From the NCBI RefSeq assembly GCF_003688495.1, contig NZ_REFH01000008.1, positions 434,001 through 498,000 on the forward strand: a stretch of DNA of 64,000 nucleotides, given 5' to 3'. This document shows positions 26,930 to 33,969 of the stretch, in pieces. Within the stretch, counting starts at the first letter, position 1, and each line of letters starts with the position of its first letter. A program made the translations under genes and the position numbers. The notes under the pieces were generated by a model, which did not search any database, had not been told where the DNA came from, and saw nothing but the letters and a program-made list of their open reading frames with translations. Source of the stretch: Flavobacterium weaverense (GTDB taxonomy: Bacteria > Bacteroidota > Bacteroidia > Flavobacteriales > Flavobacteriaceae).

Positions 26930-27614
26930 CACGATAGGATTACTGATTTATTCTGCAATTTATGCATGCGGTGGCGATGGTGATTGGGGTTGGACTTTTG
27001 ATTCTAATTTCACTCCAGAAACCTTTGTTGACAAATCTTATGAACCGCTTTTTTTATCAACCGATATTTTTTACGGAATAAGTTTTGACAGAGAACACAC
27101 TACTAGATTCAATGATGAAATGATTGCTGATTGGAGTACTCATCTAAAAGGAAGTGTAAGTGAACAAGATGTAAAATTCTTTTTGATTGATTCCAGCGCT
27201 GCAGATGTTGCTAGTCTTTACTCTTTTTTAAGTACTAAAAAATCCAACCCAACAGTTGCAAAGTGGTCGAAAAAAATTAATTGGAAGGAAAAGAAAGTTA
27301 CTGATTTTATCATATTTTTAAAAAATGCACAAGCATTAGAAACTGTTTCAGTGAATAACGATTACTGGAGTTACGAGCCGCAGAAAACTATTGTTTTTAC
27401 CGATACTAAAGTCGTAAAGAATATAGAGTCTAAATATAATGAAACAGCGGATCCATTTTTAAAAAACAGATATTGGCTACTGACAATCAAAGCTAATTTT
27501 TATAGCAAAAATAAAGAAAATGCTGATTCTTTTTTTTACGAAAACGGAGAATTCTGTTCCAAAAAACACCTTATATTATCGAGCTTTATCCTACTTAGCT
27601 GGACTAGAATATAA
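26889..27614 (+). pseudogene. 5' part of a frameshifted TPR lipoprotein gene
   Basis: Encodes MKKISSSKLLLVFSTIGLLI, a signal ending in IYACGGDGDWGW (likely lipoprotein Cys27), then about 210 residues rich in aromatic and acidic residues (TFDSNFTPETFVDKSYEPLF). The frame ends in a short nonsense tail (EFCSKKHLILSSFILLSWTRI) while the downstream frame, one base over, continues with sensible TPR sequence. A run of eight T's at 27530-27537 lies in the overlap and is the likely slip site. Overlaps the upstream lipoprotein gene by 41 bases. Either a true mutation, a sequencing error, or slippage-dependent expression. Confidence 0.75.
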
Positions 27615-29145
27615 AAAAGGTAATTACGCTAAATCTAACTATCAATATGCTCAAGTTTTTGATAAATGTCCAAAATTACGAATCGTAGCGGCATATAGTT
27701 TTCATCCGCAAGAGCAATCAGATTGGAATCAGTCATTGGCTATGGCCAAAAATAATGATGAAAAAATTGCGCTTTGGGCAGTTCAAGGTTATTATAATGA
27801 TGAAGTTCGAGCGATACAAAATATTTATGCGTTAAATCCAAAAAGTGAACATTTAGAATACTTGCTGACACGATTAATAAATATTCAAGAGAATAAAATT
27901 GATAAATCTTTTAAAGAGCAAAACGCGCTTAAAAATAAACAAGGAATAAAAGACAGTATAAATCAAGATTCTATTAAAGTGGTAATGGCTATAGCCAAAT
28001 CAAAAAACACTTCTAAGCCATATTTATGGAATGTAGGTGCTGGATATTTAGAAACCTTGAACGGTAATTTTGCACAAGCAGACAAAAATTTTGATACTGC
28101 AGAGAGTAAAATGCCAAAAACAGCATTAGCTATTAACCAACTAAGGCTCCTCCGTTTCATAAATAACTTAAGCAAAATTAACAAAATAACTCCCAGCGCT
28201 GAGAAAACAGTTTTATCAGATTTGAACTGGTTGTATTTTGAATTACCGAAAGAGAATTTGGAAAACTTTCGTTATGAAAACGCAACAAATTGGAGTAAAA
28301 AATATCTAGCTGCCTTATTCAAAACACAGAAGAACAACGTTATGTCTGAGTTGTTTTTAAAAGGTTCTGATTTTTACGATAACGAAAAAGACATTGTAAA
28401 TATGAAGGCCTTCTTGTCGAAGCAAAATAAAACTGCTTTCGAAAATATAGCTGAAAAAATATACGATCTAGATTTAGATAAGATTAATAAGTATCAAGCG
28501 GTGCAAGCAACTTTTGCCAATAAAATCCCAGATGCTGTTTCTTTTATGGAGCAGTCTGGTGACTTACAATATGTAGTTTTATACGGCAATCCATTTAATG
28601 GAAAAATTAAAGACTGTCACGATTGTGAACACGCGGAACGTCAAAAAACTAAATACACACTCATAGAGTTTCTATCGACGGTGAAGTTAATGCAGGACAA
28701 AGTTGCTAGTCAAGAAGATGTTTTTGATAATGCTTTGCTTTTAGGAAATGCATTTTATAACATTTCTCATTTTGGAAATGCACGAGTATTTTATGAAGGA
28801 AGCATTATTGGTTACGGATCAAGTCCCTACGAATTTAAGGATACTTTTAAAAACAAAATAACAGATTGTTCAGTGGCTAAATCGTATTATCAAAAAGCTC
28901 TACAAGCTGCAACTAATGACGAACAAAGAGCAAAGTGTTCCTATTTAATTTCGAAATGTGAGCGCAATGAATTCTATAATAAAAAATATTATAGTTCAAA
29001 TAATTGGTGGAATATCGAAGATGATGGAATCTATTTTCTCGCTTGGAATGGATTTAAAAATTTGAAAAACAATTATTCTAACACTAAATATTACAAAGAC
29101 GTGATTGCTGAATGTGGTTATTTTAATACCTATGTAAATCAGTAA
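27520..29145 (+). CDS. 3' part of the frameshifted TPR protein gene
   Basis: 541 codons in the frame one base after the previous entry. The first sensible residues after the shift are SVPKNTLYYRALSYLAGLEY, followed by TPR-like helices (KKGNYAKSNYQYAQVFDKCP; AGYLETLNGNFAQADKNFDT; SYYQKALQAATNDEQRAKCS). A CHDCEH cluster near 366-371 may bind metal. The ATG at 27520 is probably not used alone because it would give a protein without export signal. Joined to the upstream part it would make a lipoprotein of about 750 residues. Function unknown; coupled to the preceding lipoprotein. Confidence 0.75.
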   Translation: MLILFFTKTENSVPKNTLYYRALSYLAGLEYKKGNYAKSNYQYAQVFDKCPKLRIVAAYSFHPQEQSDWNQSLAMAKNNDEKIALWAVQGYYNDEVRAIQNIYALNPKSEHLEYLLTRLINIQENKIDKSFKEQNALKNKQGIKDSINQDSIKVVMAIAKSKNTSKPYLWNVGAGYLETLNGNFAQADKNFDTAESKMPKTALAINQLRLLRFINNLSKINKITPSAEKTVLSDLNWLYFELPKENLENFRYENATNWSKKYLAALFKTQKNNVMSELFLKGSDFYDNEKDIVNMKAFLSKQNKTAFENIAEKIYDLDLDKINKYQAVQATFANKIPDAVSFMEQSGDLQYVVLYGNPFNGKIKDCHDCEHAERQKTKYTLIEFLSTVKLMQDKVASQEDVFDNALLLGNAFYNISHFGNARVFYEGSIIGYGSSPYEFKDTFKNKITDCSVAKSYYQKALQAATNDEQRAKCSYLISKCERNEFYNKKYYSSNNWWNIEDDGIYFLAWNGFKNLKNNYSNTKYYKDVIAECGYFNTYVNQ

Positions 29146-29156
29146 TTATTAAATTT

Positions 29157-29840
29157 TTATGATTGCGCCATCGCCATACAAACAATACTAATTTTAGCAC
29201 CGGGAATTTTTAGTAAAGCGCGTGAACACGCCTCAAGCGTTGATCCAGTAGTAATGACATCATCAATTAATAAAAAATGTTTATCGTGATCTTTTTCGGT
29301 GAATGAAACATCAAAAATAGTTTCTATTCCTTCCGTTCTGCCTAGAAGTGTTTTTTTAGATTGTGTTTTAGAGTATATATTACGCCGTAGGATTGTATCA
29401 TCGTATGGTTTACTAAGGGTTCTAGAAAGCGCAAGTCCAAATGAAGTAACTTGATTGTAGCCTCGTTCTCTTAATTTTCTGCGATGTAATGGAACGGGAA
29501 TAATTACATCTATAGATTGTAGCGATTGGATTTCTTTTAAATCTTCAGCGTACCATTCGCCAAGAATAGTTCCTATTTCTTCATGCCCTTTGTATTTTAA
29601 ATTATGAATAAGTTGCTGGACGATACCTTTTTTATGAAAGTACAATTGCGCAGAGGCGTGGACAACCGGAATTCTTCCATAAAACTTTTTGAAAGCTTCA
29701 TTTTCTAAACTCAAATGATGATTTGTAAGTGGTACATCATGTCGGCAAACTGTACAAATTACATTTTCATTTGTAAGCAAAAAAGAATTACAACCGGAGC
29801 AGACTTTTGGGAAAAAGAGATTAATGATGCTTTTAAACAT
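29157..29840 (-). CDS. comF: ComF family phosphoribosyltransferase-like protein
   Basis: 227 residues. N-terminal zinc finger with two Cys pairs (VCSGCNSF and ICTVCRHD), then a phosphoribosyltransferase fold: RGYNQVTSFGLALS and the PRPP-loop-like LLIDDVITTGSTLEACSRAL. ComF/GntX proteins take part in DNA uptake in Bacillus and Haemophilus; in Bacteroidetes the role is less clear. Convergent with the TPR gene, 11 bp apart; divergent from glyS. Confidence 0.9.
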   Translation of the reverse strand: MFKSIINLFFPKVCSGCNSFLLTNENVICTVCRHDVPLTNHHLSLENEAFKKFYGRIPVVHASAQLYFHKKGIVQQLIHNLKYKGHEEIGTILGEWYAEDLKEIQSLQSIDVIIPVPLHRRKLRERGYNQVTSFGLALSRTLSKPYDDTILRRNIYSKTQSKKTLLGRTEGIETIFDVSFTEKDHDKHFLLIDDVITTGSTLEACSRALLKIPGAKISIVCMAMAQS

Positions 29841-29923
29841 AAAATCAGAGATTTAATTGTAAAAATAAACAAATCAGTGCTTCAATGTTCAACTATTTAC
29901 TTTTTTAAGTAGAGTACTTTTTA

Positions 29924-29931
29924 TATTTTTG
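29924..29931 (+). promoter_or_regulatory. -7 promoter element of glyS
   Basis: TATTTTTG followed by C, only 7 bp before the ATG at 29939. If transcription starts at the usual distance, the mRNA would have a leader of 2-4 nt, i.e. nearly leaderless. Confidence 0.6.
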
Positions 29932-29938
29932 CAACACT

Positions 29939-31480
29939 ATGGCAAAACAAGAAGATTTATTTAAGAATGTAGTTTCGCACGCAAAAGAGTACGGATTTAT
30001 TTTTCCGTCAAGCGAAATCTACGATGGTTTAAGTGCAGTCTATGATTACGCACAAAACGGAGTGGAGTTAAAAAAGAACATACGCGAATACTGGTGGAAA
30101 GCGATGGTTCAAATGAACGAAAATATTGTAGGTCTTGATTCCTCAATTTTGATGCACCCTACAACTTGGAAAGCTTCCGGCCACGTTGATGCGTTCAATG
30201 ACCCATTAATTGACAACAAAGATTCAAAAAGAAGATATAGAGCCGATGTACTGATTGAAGATTATGCTGAAAAGCTAAATCAAAAAGCAATTAAGGAAGT
30301 TGAAAAAGCGCGTACGCGTTTTGGAGATGCTTTTAATGAAGAAGAATTTGTTAGTACAAATGCTAGAGTAATGGAATATAAATCAAGAGAGAGAGAAATT
30401 CTGGAAAGAATGGGTCGTTCTCTTGGTAATGAAGATCTTGAAGATGTAAAAGCATTAATTGAAGAACTAGAAATTGCTTGTCCAGAAACTGGATCTAGAA
30501 ACTGGACTGAGGTTAGACAATTTAATCTGATGTTTGGTACAAAACTTGGTGCTTCATCTGATACGGCAATGGATTTATACTTGCGTCCAGAAACGGCACA
30601 AGGTATTTTTGTGAATTTCTTAAATGTTCAAAAATCAGGACGAATGAAAGTTCCTTTTGGTATTGCACAAACTGGAAAAGCTTTTAGAAACGAGATTGTA
30701 GCTAGACAATTTATTTTTAGAATGCGTGAGTTTGAACAAATGGAAATGCAGTTTTTTGTTCGCCCAGGAGAAGAGATGAAGCATTATGAATTCTGGAAAG
30801 AAGCACGTTTAAAATGGCATTTATCTTTAGGTTTAGGAAGAGAAAATTATCGTTTTCACGATCACGAAAAATTAGCGCATTACGCTAATGCTGCTGCTGA
30901 TATTGAGTTTAATTTCCCTTTTGGGTTTAAAGAATTAGAAGGAATTCACTCTCGTACAGATTTTGACTTAAAAGCACACGAACAATTTTCAGGACGAAAA
31001 TTACAGTATTTTGACGCGGAATTAAATCAGAATTATGTTCCTTATGTTGTAGAGACTTCTGTAGGATTAGATAGAATGTTCTTAGCTGTTTTTGCAACTT
31101 CATTAAAAGAAGAAGCGCTTGAGGATGGATCTACTAGAACAGTATTGAAATTACCATCAGTTCTAGCACCTACAAAAGCGGCAGTTTTACCATTAGTTAA
31201 AAAGGATGGATTACCTGAAATTGCTCATAAAATCATAGAAGAATTAAAATGGGATTTCACTGTAGCATATGATGAAAAGGATGCAGTAGGAAGACGTTAT
31301 AGAAGACAAGACGCATTAGGAACTCCATTTTGTATTACAGTTGATCATCAAACTATAGAAGATCAAACGGTTACTATTCGTCATAGAGATACAATGAAAC
31401 AAGATCGTGTAAGTATTTCAGACTTGAAATCAATTATCGAAAACGAAGTTTCTAGTAAAAACTGGTTGATGAAAATGTAA
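29939..31480 (+). CDS. glyS: Glycine--tRNA ligase (single-chain alpha2 type)
   Basis: Charges tRNA-Gly. 513 residues of the eukaryote/archaea-like class II form, not the bacterial alpha2-beta2 enzyme, as normal in Bacteroidetes. Class II motif 2 is seen around PFGIAQTGKAFRNEI and FIFRMREFEQMEMQFF; motif 3 around YVVETSVGLDRMFLAVF; RPETAQGIFVNF precedes. C-terminal anticodon-binding domain from about 405 (PTKAAVLPLVKKDGL ... AVGRRYRRQDALGTPFCITVD). Complete, own promoter and terminator. Confidence 0.97.
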   Translation: MAKQEDLFKNVVSHAKEYGFIFPSSEIYDGLSAVYDYAQNGVELKKNIREYWWKAMVQMNENIVGLDSSILMHPTTWKASGHVDAFNDPLIDNKDSKRRYRADVLIEDYAEKLNQKAIKEVEKARTRFGDAFNEEEFVSTNARVMEYKSREREILERMGRSLGNEDLEDVKALIEELEIACPETGSRNWTEVRQFNLMFGTKLGASSDTAMDLYLRPETAQGIFVNFLNVQKSGRMKVPFGIAQTGKAFRNEIVARQFIFRMREFEQMEMQFFVRPGEEMKHYEFWKEARLKWHLSLGLGRENYRFHDHEKLAHYANAAADIEFNFPFGFKELEGIHSRTDFDLKAHEQFSGRKLQYFDAELNQNYVPYVVETSVGLDRMFLAVFATSLKEEALEDGSTRTVLKLPSVLAPTKAAVLPLVKKDGLPEIAHKIIEELKWDFTVAYDEKDAVGRRYRRQDALGTPFCITVDHQTIEDQTVTIRHRDTMKQDRVSISDLKSIIENEVSSKNWLMKM

Positions 31481-31492
31481 TATTTAAAAAAT

Positions 31493-31537
31493 AAAAAAAA
31501 TCCCAAATTCTAATTTTTATAGAATTTGGGATTTTTT
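31493..31537. terminator. Bidirectional terminator after glyS
   Basis: AAATCCCAAATTCTA (31498-31512) / TAGAATTTGGGATTT (31520-31534) with A-run before and T-run after; serves glyS and the convergent barrel gene. Confidence 0.9.
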
Positions 31538-31551
31538 AATTTTAGATTTTT

Positions 31552-32085
31552 TTAGAACCTATATCCTAGAGAAATTCCACCACGACCAACGATTTCAAAA
31601 TCGTTATAGCTACTTTCATTATTAAATAGGTTTCTACCTACTCCCGAATTGATTTCAAATACAAAACCTCTTTTTGTTATCCATTTTCCGCCTATTCCAA
31701 AACCAAGAGCAAAGTCGGTAACATTTCCTTCATCATTAGTTGGATTTACACCATTATTATAATTGTAGGTACTGAAATCATAATTGTTTATCATACCAAA
31801 ACCTTCAGCAAAGAATCCAGCAGCTGGTTTTTTTCCAAAATAGAAACGGTAATAGGGAGTTAAACTAAATTTAGTATCAATATTTTTATCATATGAAGTA
31901 AATAGTGAAACACCTACAGCTGATTCTTCGTTCAAAATTCTTTCATATGTACCTTCAAATGCACCAAGCACTAACATCAATGCATTTCCTTTTAGTTCAT
32001 TTCTTTTGAATTCAGTTGTCTCTTTTTCTTGAGCAAAGCCTGATAAAAAAGAACTTACACATAAAAGAATAAATAGTTTTTTCAT
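31552..32085 (-). CDS. Small outer-membrane beta-barrel protein (DUF3575-like)
   Basis: 177 residues: signal peptide MKKLFILLCVSSFLSGFAQ, then alternating amphipathic strands (NALMLVLGAFEGTYERIL; AVGVSLFTSY; KFSLTPYYRFYFG; AGFFAEGFGMINNY; FALGFGIGGKWI; GFVFEINSGVGRNLF) and a terminal aromatic strand GGISLGYRF, the usual barrel sorting signal. Probably an eight-strand barrel. Close to DUF3575 proteins of Bacteroidetes; function unknown. Divergent from the LytTR gene across a 506-bp gap. Confidence 0.82.
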   Translation of the reverse strand: MKKLFILLCVSSFLSGFAQEKETTEFKRNELKGNALMLVLGAFEGTYERILNEESAVGVSLFTSYDKNIDTKFSLTPYYRFYFGKKPAAGFFAEGFGMINNYDFSTYNYNNGVNPTNDEGNVTDFALGFGIGGKWITKRGFVFEINSGVGRNLFNNESSYNDFEIVGRGGISLGYRF

Positions 32086-32591
32086 AGTAGTAAATTTTTG
32101 ATAAAAGTAAGATAAATTTGTAAAAAATAATATTTAGTTCCAAGTATTTTTTGTGCTTTATTTTTTAGATTATTGTTCTACCAGTGATTTGTGAAATTTG
32201 GTTAAATAGCATTCAAAGGCATGCTAGATTATTGATAACGCTATCAAAATTGCTATTTTTACGAAGTGTTTTTAATAGTGTGAAAAATTTCGAGTAGGAT
32301 TAATCTAATAAAATGTAATTTATTTTTTTACGTATTAAATAGATAAAATGCTGTTTATCGGATATATTTGCACTTTAGCCGAATGTTTTAACATTTATAA
32401 AAAACATTTGGACAACAATTATTGTAAAAATGGTTAAATGCTTATTTTTAGAATGTTAAATAGGTTTTTTTCTTGCCCCGATATTTTTTGTCACCCAGTT
32501 AAAGTCAATTCTCCTGTTAACTTAATGCTTTAAAGTATATTTCGCTTTAAATATTTAATGTAATAATGCCTAAAAATTCTACGACAAACCA
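32086..32591. promoter_or_regulatory. Regulatory gap upstream of the LytTR gene
   Basis: Holds a consensus -7 element TATATTTG at 32363-32370 (plus strand), which would give the LytTR mRNA a leader of about 215 nt. Inside that leader: an inverted repeat AATGTT-TT-AACATT at 32382-32395 and a direct repeat GCTTTAAA at 32527-32534 and 32544-32551 (17-bp period). No ORF of note. The long leader and repeats suggest additional control of this regulator. Confidence 0.5.
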
Positions 32592-33407
32592 TTGGTAAAT
32601 TATTCCTACATTATTATTGATGATAGTCAAGAAGGTGTTTTGGAAACGAAACGCATGGCCGACTCTTTTTCAGAACTTGTATTTCTGGCAGCTGCAAACA
32701 CATATGAAAGCGGAATCAATCTTATCCTAGAACAGGAGCCACAATTAGTACTTTTAGAAATAGACCCTCATAATCCAAAGAGTAATTTATCATTATTATT
32801 AATAAATGAGCTGCACAGATATTTAAATAAAATCCCTCAAATTATAATAACTACTAGAAAGAAGAATTTGGCATTTGATGCTATTCAATATGGAGTGACA
32901 GACTATATTTTAAAACCACTCAAAAGAATCGATTTTATAAAACTGATTTTAAAGCTGAAAAAGTCAAATATTGAAAGGGAAAACAATTCATATAAGGTAA
33001 GTACTAATGTGCTGAAACCAATTTTTATTCCGCAACAGCAGCAGATTATTCATGACCAATCTTTAATTTTATGTATAAAATCTTACGGTGATTATCGATA
33101 TATTGATGCAAAAGACATTGCTTATTTGCGTGCTGATAATAATTCCACGGATATTTACTTATATAATGGCGAAATAACTACTGCTTTTAAGACGCTTAAA
33201 CATTTTGAGACGGTCTTATCCTATCCTTTCATTAGAATACACAATAGTTATATTGTAAATCGAAACTATATTTCGAGAATACATAATGGTAACTCGTTTT
33301 GCTACATTAAAAGTAGCGCTGTTAAACTTCCTTTCTCTAAATCCTACAAGAAAAATATTGATTTAATCATTTCTGATCTTTCTAATGGAAATTACCTAGA
33401 AATTTAA
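32592..33407 (+). CDS. LytTR-family response regulator with degenerate receiver
   Basis: 271 residues from a TTG start (MVNYSYIIIDDSQEG). Receiver domain 1-120: acidic pair Asp10-Asp11 and the Lys of DYILKPLKR are kept, but the phospho-acceptor position in the strand PQLVLLEIDPH is Glu56, not Asp, a change that often mimics or abolishes phosphorylation. LytTR DNA-binding domain about 160-265: KDIAYLRADNNSTDIYL, FIRIHNSYIVNRNYI, AVKLPFSKSYKK. LytTR proteins bind paired direct repeats about two helical turns apart; such a pair lies 24 bp after this gene, before the repeat-peptide gene. No kinase gene is directly upstream. Confidence 0.9.
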   Translation: MVNYSYIIIDDSQEGVLETKRMADSFSELVFLAAANTYESGINLILEQEPQLVLLEIDPHNPKSNLSLLLINELHRYLNKIPQIIITTRKKNLAFDAIQYGVTDYILKPLKRIDFIKLILKLKKSNIERENNSYKVSTNVLKPIFIPQQQQIIHDQSLILCIKSYGDYRYIDAKDIAYLRADNNSTDIYLYNGEITTAFKTLKHFETVLSYPFIRIHNSYIVNRNYISRIHNGNSFCYIKSSAVKLPFSKSYKKNIDLIISDLSNGNYLEI

Positions 33408-33430
33408 AAATGAATCACTTACCGTTATTT

Positions 33431-33464
33431 GAATGCCATTCACTACTAGTTGGATGCAATTCAC
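33431..33464 (+). promoter_or_regulatory. Direct repeat, candidate LytTR operator
   Basis: GAATGCCATTCAC (33431-33443) and GGATGCAATTCAC (33452-33464) match at 11 of 13 positions with a 21-bp period, i.e. two helical turns, the geometry known for AgrA/ComE-type LytTR binding sites. It lies between the LytTR gene and the repeat-peptide gene, upstream of a weak -7 match TAGTTTTA (33507-33514). Binding is inferred. Confidence 0.5.
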
Positions 33465-33586
33465 CATATACACTGTTTTAAAGAACGATAAATTATGATG
33501 CTTATGTAGTTTTACGAAAGAATTCACAGTTTAAGTGATTCCTAAAACAAACAAACAAACAAAAAACAACATAATACCCCACATTT

Positions 33587-33871
33587 ATGAAAAAGTCAAT
33601 CTTAACAATCGGATTATTCTCTTTAGCAATCGCTTTAACGTCTTTCACTTCAAATCAAACAGATCCAATAATAGTTATTGATGCTAATGGTAATGTAGAA
33701 ATTGTAGGTGCTGGTTCAGCAGGAGGAAACAAGAAAGTAGATATTGTAGGTGCTGGTTCAGCAGGAGGTAACAAAAAAGTAGATATTGTAGGTGCTGGTT
33801 CAGCAGGAGGTAATAAAAAAGTAGATATTGTAGGTGCTGGTTCAGCAGGCGGAAACAAAAAGATAGATTAA
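33587..33871 (+). CDS. Small secreted protein with four 14-residue repeats
   Basis: 94 residues: signal peptide (MKKSILTIGLFSLAIALTSF), a short spacer TDPIIVIDANGNVE, then four tandem copies of IVGAGSAGGNKKVD (residues 39-52, 53-66, 67-80, 81-94; last ends KKID), with nothing after them. Copies are identical in protein except the final V to I, while codons differ (AAC/AAT, AAG/AAA, GGA/GGT/GGC), so the peptide appears to be under selection. Each unit carries a dibasic KK that could be a processing site. No known family recognised. Flanked by a LytTR regulator and a sensor kinase/regulator pair; own terminator. Signal precursor, structural protein or antimicrobial are all possible. Confidence 0.85.
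   Translation: MKKSILTIGLFSLAIALTSFTSNQTDPIIVIDANGNVEIVGAGSAGGNKKVDIVGAGSAGGNKKVDIVGAGSAGGNKKVDIVGAGSAGGNKKID
33701..33868 (+). repeat. Four 42-bp tandem repeats
   Basis: Units at 33701-33742, 33743-33784, 33785-33826 and 33827-33868, in frame with the 94-residue secreted protein. Differences are mostly at third codon positions. Confidence 0.97.
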
Positions 33872-33895
33872 TTACTATTTGTATTGAATATAGCT

Positions 33896-33927
33896 AAGGC
33901 TGTCAATTATTTGACAGCCTTTTTTTA
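33896..33927 (+). terminator. Intrinsic terminator after the repeat-peptide gene
   Basis: AAGGCTGTCAA / TTGACAGCCTT, short loop, seven T's. It separates the peptide gene from the kinase gene. Confidence 0.92.
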
Positions 33928-33942
33928 TATCAATTGTTTTGC

Positions 33943-33950
33943 TATTTTTG
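33943..33950 (+). promoter_or_regulatory. -7 promoter element of the sensor kinase gene
   Basis: TATTTTTG, 20 bp before the TTG start at 33970; T-rich terminator tail lies at the -33 position. Confidence 0.6.
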
Positions 33951-33969
33951 GTGAAATATAAAAATTCTA

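Noticed and set aside
33655..33858. Minus-strand open frame opposite the repeat-peptide gene (FPPAEPAPTISTFL repeats)
   Set aside because: It is the antisense of the four 42-bp repeats; no signal, start context or terminator supports it, while the plus frame has a signal peptide and terminator.
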